DNA from: Draconibacterium sp.
Lineage (GTDB): Bacteria; Bacteroidota; Bacteroidia; Bacteroidales; Prolixibacteraceae
Length of the DNA stretch: 14,360 bases
Assembly: GCA_027011835.1 (NCBI GenBank)
Contig: JALUZN010000033.1
Location: forward strand, 1-14,360
Reading direction: 5' to 3'
The notes beneath the pieces are model-generated. The model was not told the origin of the DNA, did not search any database, and saw only the letters and a program-made list of their open reading frames with translations. The first letter of the stretch is position 1. Every line of letters starts with the position of its first letter. The translations under genes and the position numbers were made by a program. Positions 12,642 through 14,360 of this stretch are shown piece by piece.

Positions 12642-14120
12642 ATGAAAAAAGTTATTATTATTCTTTTACTGGCTTTTTTTCTTACTCAAATTAACGGCTA
12701 TTGTCAATACATAGAAATTACTGATGATGAAAACGGCGATTGGACAGAACAAAATGTAACACTTTACAATACATCCGAAGCGGATATTATGGTTCGTACC
12801 GGTGATATTGATAACCTCGGCTTTGGATGGCCTGCTGAGTTTGACCCTTTTTCAGGTACGTCAACACCGTCACATGGATATCCATGGACGGCTGATTCAA
12901 CTGATGCTTCAGGTACAGACAGAATAATGGTTGTGAGTAGTTACAATGGCTCACCTCCTCACGGGCAAGATGGTTATACTTATTATACCTCCCGTCCTGA
13001 AAACTCACCAAGGCCAATATTACTCACATATGATCTGAAAAACTTGGAACTGAAATCAGCTGTTCTACAAATTTTTGTTGATGATTTTCAGGCATCTATT
13101 TGGGGAGCCAACTATTTTGTAACTATCAATGGTGTTAATGCACCTTATATCGCCAGTGTTATTAATAGTTTGTCTCAAACCGGACCTGTAGGAAAAATAA
13201 TTAACGTAACTATTCCTGAAGAACATTTGTATTTACTTGAGAGTGGGTCTATGAATATATTGGTTAACGATACAACAACAGGAGCGGGCGATGGATATGC
13301 AATTGATTTTGTTAAACTGCTCATTAACCCAACAAAATTTACTTATACAGCTAAGGTATATGGATTTGTCACAGATGCTGCTACCTCTAACCCTATTGAG
13401 AATGCAATTGTAACAGCATCGGGTTCAGGAGAAATACTTACTGATGAAAATGGTTATTTTTATTTCGATACAATCCCTGCAGGAATCACTCAACTTACTG
13501 CTACTAAATTTAGTTATGATACTACTACTTTTATTGTTGATCTGACAGTAAATGATTCAATCAGACAAGATTTTACACTTAACGAGATTATTGATGCAGA
13601 GTTTGTAGCTGATGTGCCTGTAGCAAGCAGTATCCCGCATACAGTGCAGTTCACCGATCAAACATCATTAAACCCTGCAGCTTGGCACTGGGATTTTGGT
13701 GATGGTAATACTTCTGAAGATCAAAACCCTGAACATACCTATACAGATGCCGGATATTTCACTGTCTCGCTTACAGCCAGCAACGGCTTAGAAACAAATA
13801 CAGAAACGAAAAAAAATTATATTCAGTTAGCGGTTACCGGAATAAACGAACAAAAAATCATTTCAAACTTCATAGTAGCACCTAATCCTATGAAAGATCG
13901 TGCATATGTTTCTTTTCTACTTAATGATGTTTGCCCGGAGGTTACAGTTGAAATATGTGATTTACAAGGAAATGTCATGGTCTCAACACAACAACATTTA
14001 CTGAATCAGGGAGAGCGTTCTATTGAAATAAATGTAGAAGATTTAGTTGATGGCCTTTACTTTCTTAATCTGAAAACAGGAAATTTGAGAATATCACGAA
14101 AAATTATCGTTTCTAATTAA
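12642..14120 (+). CDS. Secreted multidomain protein: unassigned N-domain, carboxypeptidase-regulatory-like, PKD, T9SS tail
   Basis: A 492-residue protein predicted to leave the cell by T9SS. Residues 1-22 are a signal peptide (MKKVIIILLLAFFL, ending GYCQ). An N-terminal domain (about 23-230) contains RTGDIDNLGFGWPAEFDPF, GTDRIMVVSS and GDGYAIDFVKLLIN; I cannot assign it, but its Asp/Gly-rich beta pattern suggests a jelly-roll or ligand-binding fold. Residues about 234-310 look like a carboxypeptidase-regulatory-like domain (VYGFVTDAATSNPIENAIVT, TDENGYFYFDTIPAG). Residues about 318-400 are a PKD domain with the hallmark WDFGDGNTSEDQNPEHTY and FTVSLTASN. Residues about 405-492 are a T9SS sorting domain (VAPNPMKDRAYVSF, DGLYFLNLKTG, KIIVSN). 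No catalytic motif is visible, so binding or surface scaffolding is the likely role. Codons are more AT-rich than in the kinase upstream. Confidence 0.8.
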   Translation: MKKVIIILLLAFFLTQINGYCQYIEITDDENGDWTEQNVTLYNTSEADIMVRTGDIDNLGFGWPAEFDPFSGTSTPSHGYPWTADSTDASGTDRIMVVSSYNGSPPHGQDGYTYYTSRPENSPRPILLTYDLKNLELKSAVLQIFVDDFQASIWGANYFVTINGVNAPYIASVINSLSQTGPVGKIINVTIPEEHLYLLESGSMNILVNDTTTGAGDGYAIDFVKLLINPTKFTYTAKVYGFVTDAATSNPIENAIVTASGSGEILTDENGYFYFDTIPAGITQLTATKFSYDTTTFIVDLTVNDSIRQDFTLNEIIDAEFVADVPVASSIPHTVQFTDQTSLNPAAWHWDFGDGNTSEDQNPEHTYTDAGYFTVSLTASNGLETNTETKKNYIQLAVTGINEQKIISNFIVAPNPMKDRAYVSFLLNDVCPEVTVEICDLQGNVMVSTQQHLLNQGERSIEINVEDLVDGLYFLNLKTGNLRISRKIIVSN

Positions 14121-14217
14121 TTGACTTTTTTCATCTCATATCTTAGGTTAAATATCAATAGCCTCCAAAACATTTAAAAGAAACAAGAATGAGAAAAAGG
14201 ATTTAAGTAACTCAAAT

Positions 14218-14225
14218 TATCTTTG
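14218..14225 (+). promoter_or_regulatory. Possible -7 promoter element after the T9SS gene
   Basis: TATCTTTG matches TAnnTTTG but has no TTG at the -33 distance. It is followed at once by copy B of the 49-bp repeat and no coding start within the window, so chance is possible in this AT-rich stretch. Confidence 0.2.
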
Positions 14226-14233
14226 AAGTTGCA

Positions 14234-14282
14234 GATACATTTTTCAATGATTATTCGTTGTTCAATGTTTGGTACATCATTG
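14234..14282 (+). repeat. 49-bp direct repeat, copy B
   Basis: The diverged partner of 12551-12599, same orientation. Here the ends are perfect inverted repeats, CAATGAT (14245-14251) and ATCATTG (14276-14282), around 24 nt. It lies about 115 nt after the T9SS gene and within 80 nt of the window edge, so a further gene under the same control may begin just outside. Confidence 0.65.
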
Positions 14283-14360
14283 TTATAAAATGTAATTATT
14301 GATTAAAACACATACCTATTCAAAAACAGATTTTCAATTTGACTTTAAACAACTTTAATT

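Noticed and set aside
1..14360. CRISPR array, transposase, phage, toxin-antitoxin or defence genes
   Set aside because: I found no regularly spaced repeats with unique spacers and no protein with motifs of these systems. All repeats seen are isolated or paired intergenic elements.

Overview
The window looks like chromosomal DNA of a Bacteroidota member, perhaps from the Marinilabiliales/Prolixibacteraceae side (that finer placement is inference). The evidence is two secreted proteins with C-terminal type IX secretion (T9SS) sorting domains, several perfect matches to the Bacteroidota -7 promoter element TAnnTTTG, few Shine-Dalgarno sites before starts, and ArgH and GltB/GltD of the form usual in this phylum.

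Layout. (1) 1-2107, AT-rich: the 3' part of an outer-membrane beta-barrel-like protein, then, 20 nt later on the same strand, a 520-residue Cys-rich secreted protein with Ig/PKD-like domains and a T9SS tail. (2) 2108-2680, gene-free: at least five different short palindromes of REP type. (3) 2681-4012: argH, argininosuccinate lyase. (4) 4142-10338: a recognisable promoter, the gltB-gltD operon for the two subunits of glutamate synthase, and a strong intrinsic terminator. (5) 10339-10779, gene-free: two inverted copies of a GTCATTGC-type dispersed repeat. (6) Minus strand: tRNA-His(GTG) with its own promoter and terminator, followed directly by mobA (molybdenum cofactor guanylyltransferase), whose only visible promoter element would give an almost leaderless mRNA. 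(7) Plus strand: a PfkB-family sugar kinase of the fructokinase type, transcribed divergently from the tRNA. (8) A second T9SS-exported protein with an unassigned N-terminal domain, a carboxypeptidase-regulatory-like domain and a PKD domain. Two diverged copies of a 49-bp sequence flank it.

How the genes fit together: gltBD makes glutamate from glutamine and 2-oxoglutarate, and glutamate supplies nitrogen to arginine biosynthesis, which ArgH completes, so the centre of the window is nitrogen-assimilation housekeeping. The ends are surface or secreted accessory genes with different codon habits. I see no transposase, phage gene, CRISPR array, toxin-antitoxin pair or defence system, and no convincing new multi-gene system. 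The points most worth a second look are in the non-coding DNA: the palindrome cluster, the inverted GTCATTGC pair, the 49-bp repeat pair, and the promoter/terminator packing between tRNA-His and mobA.
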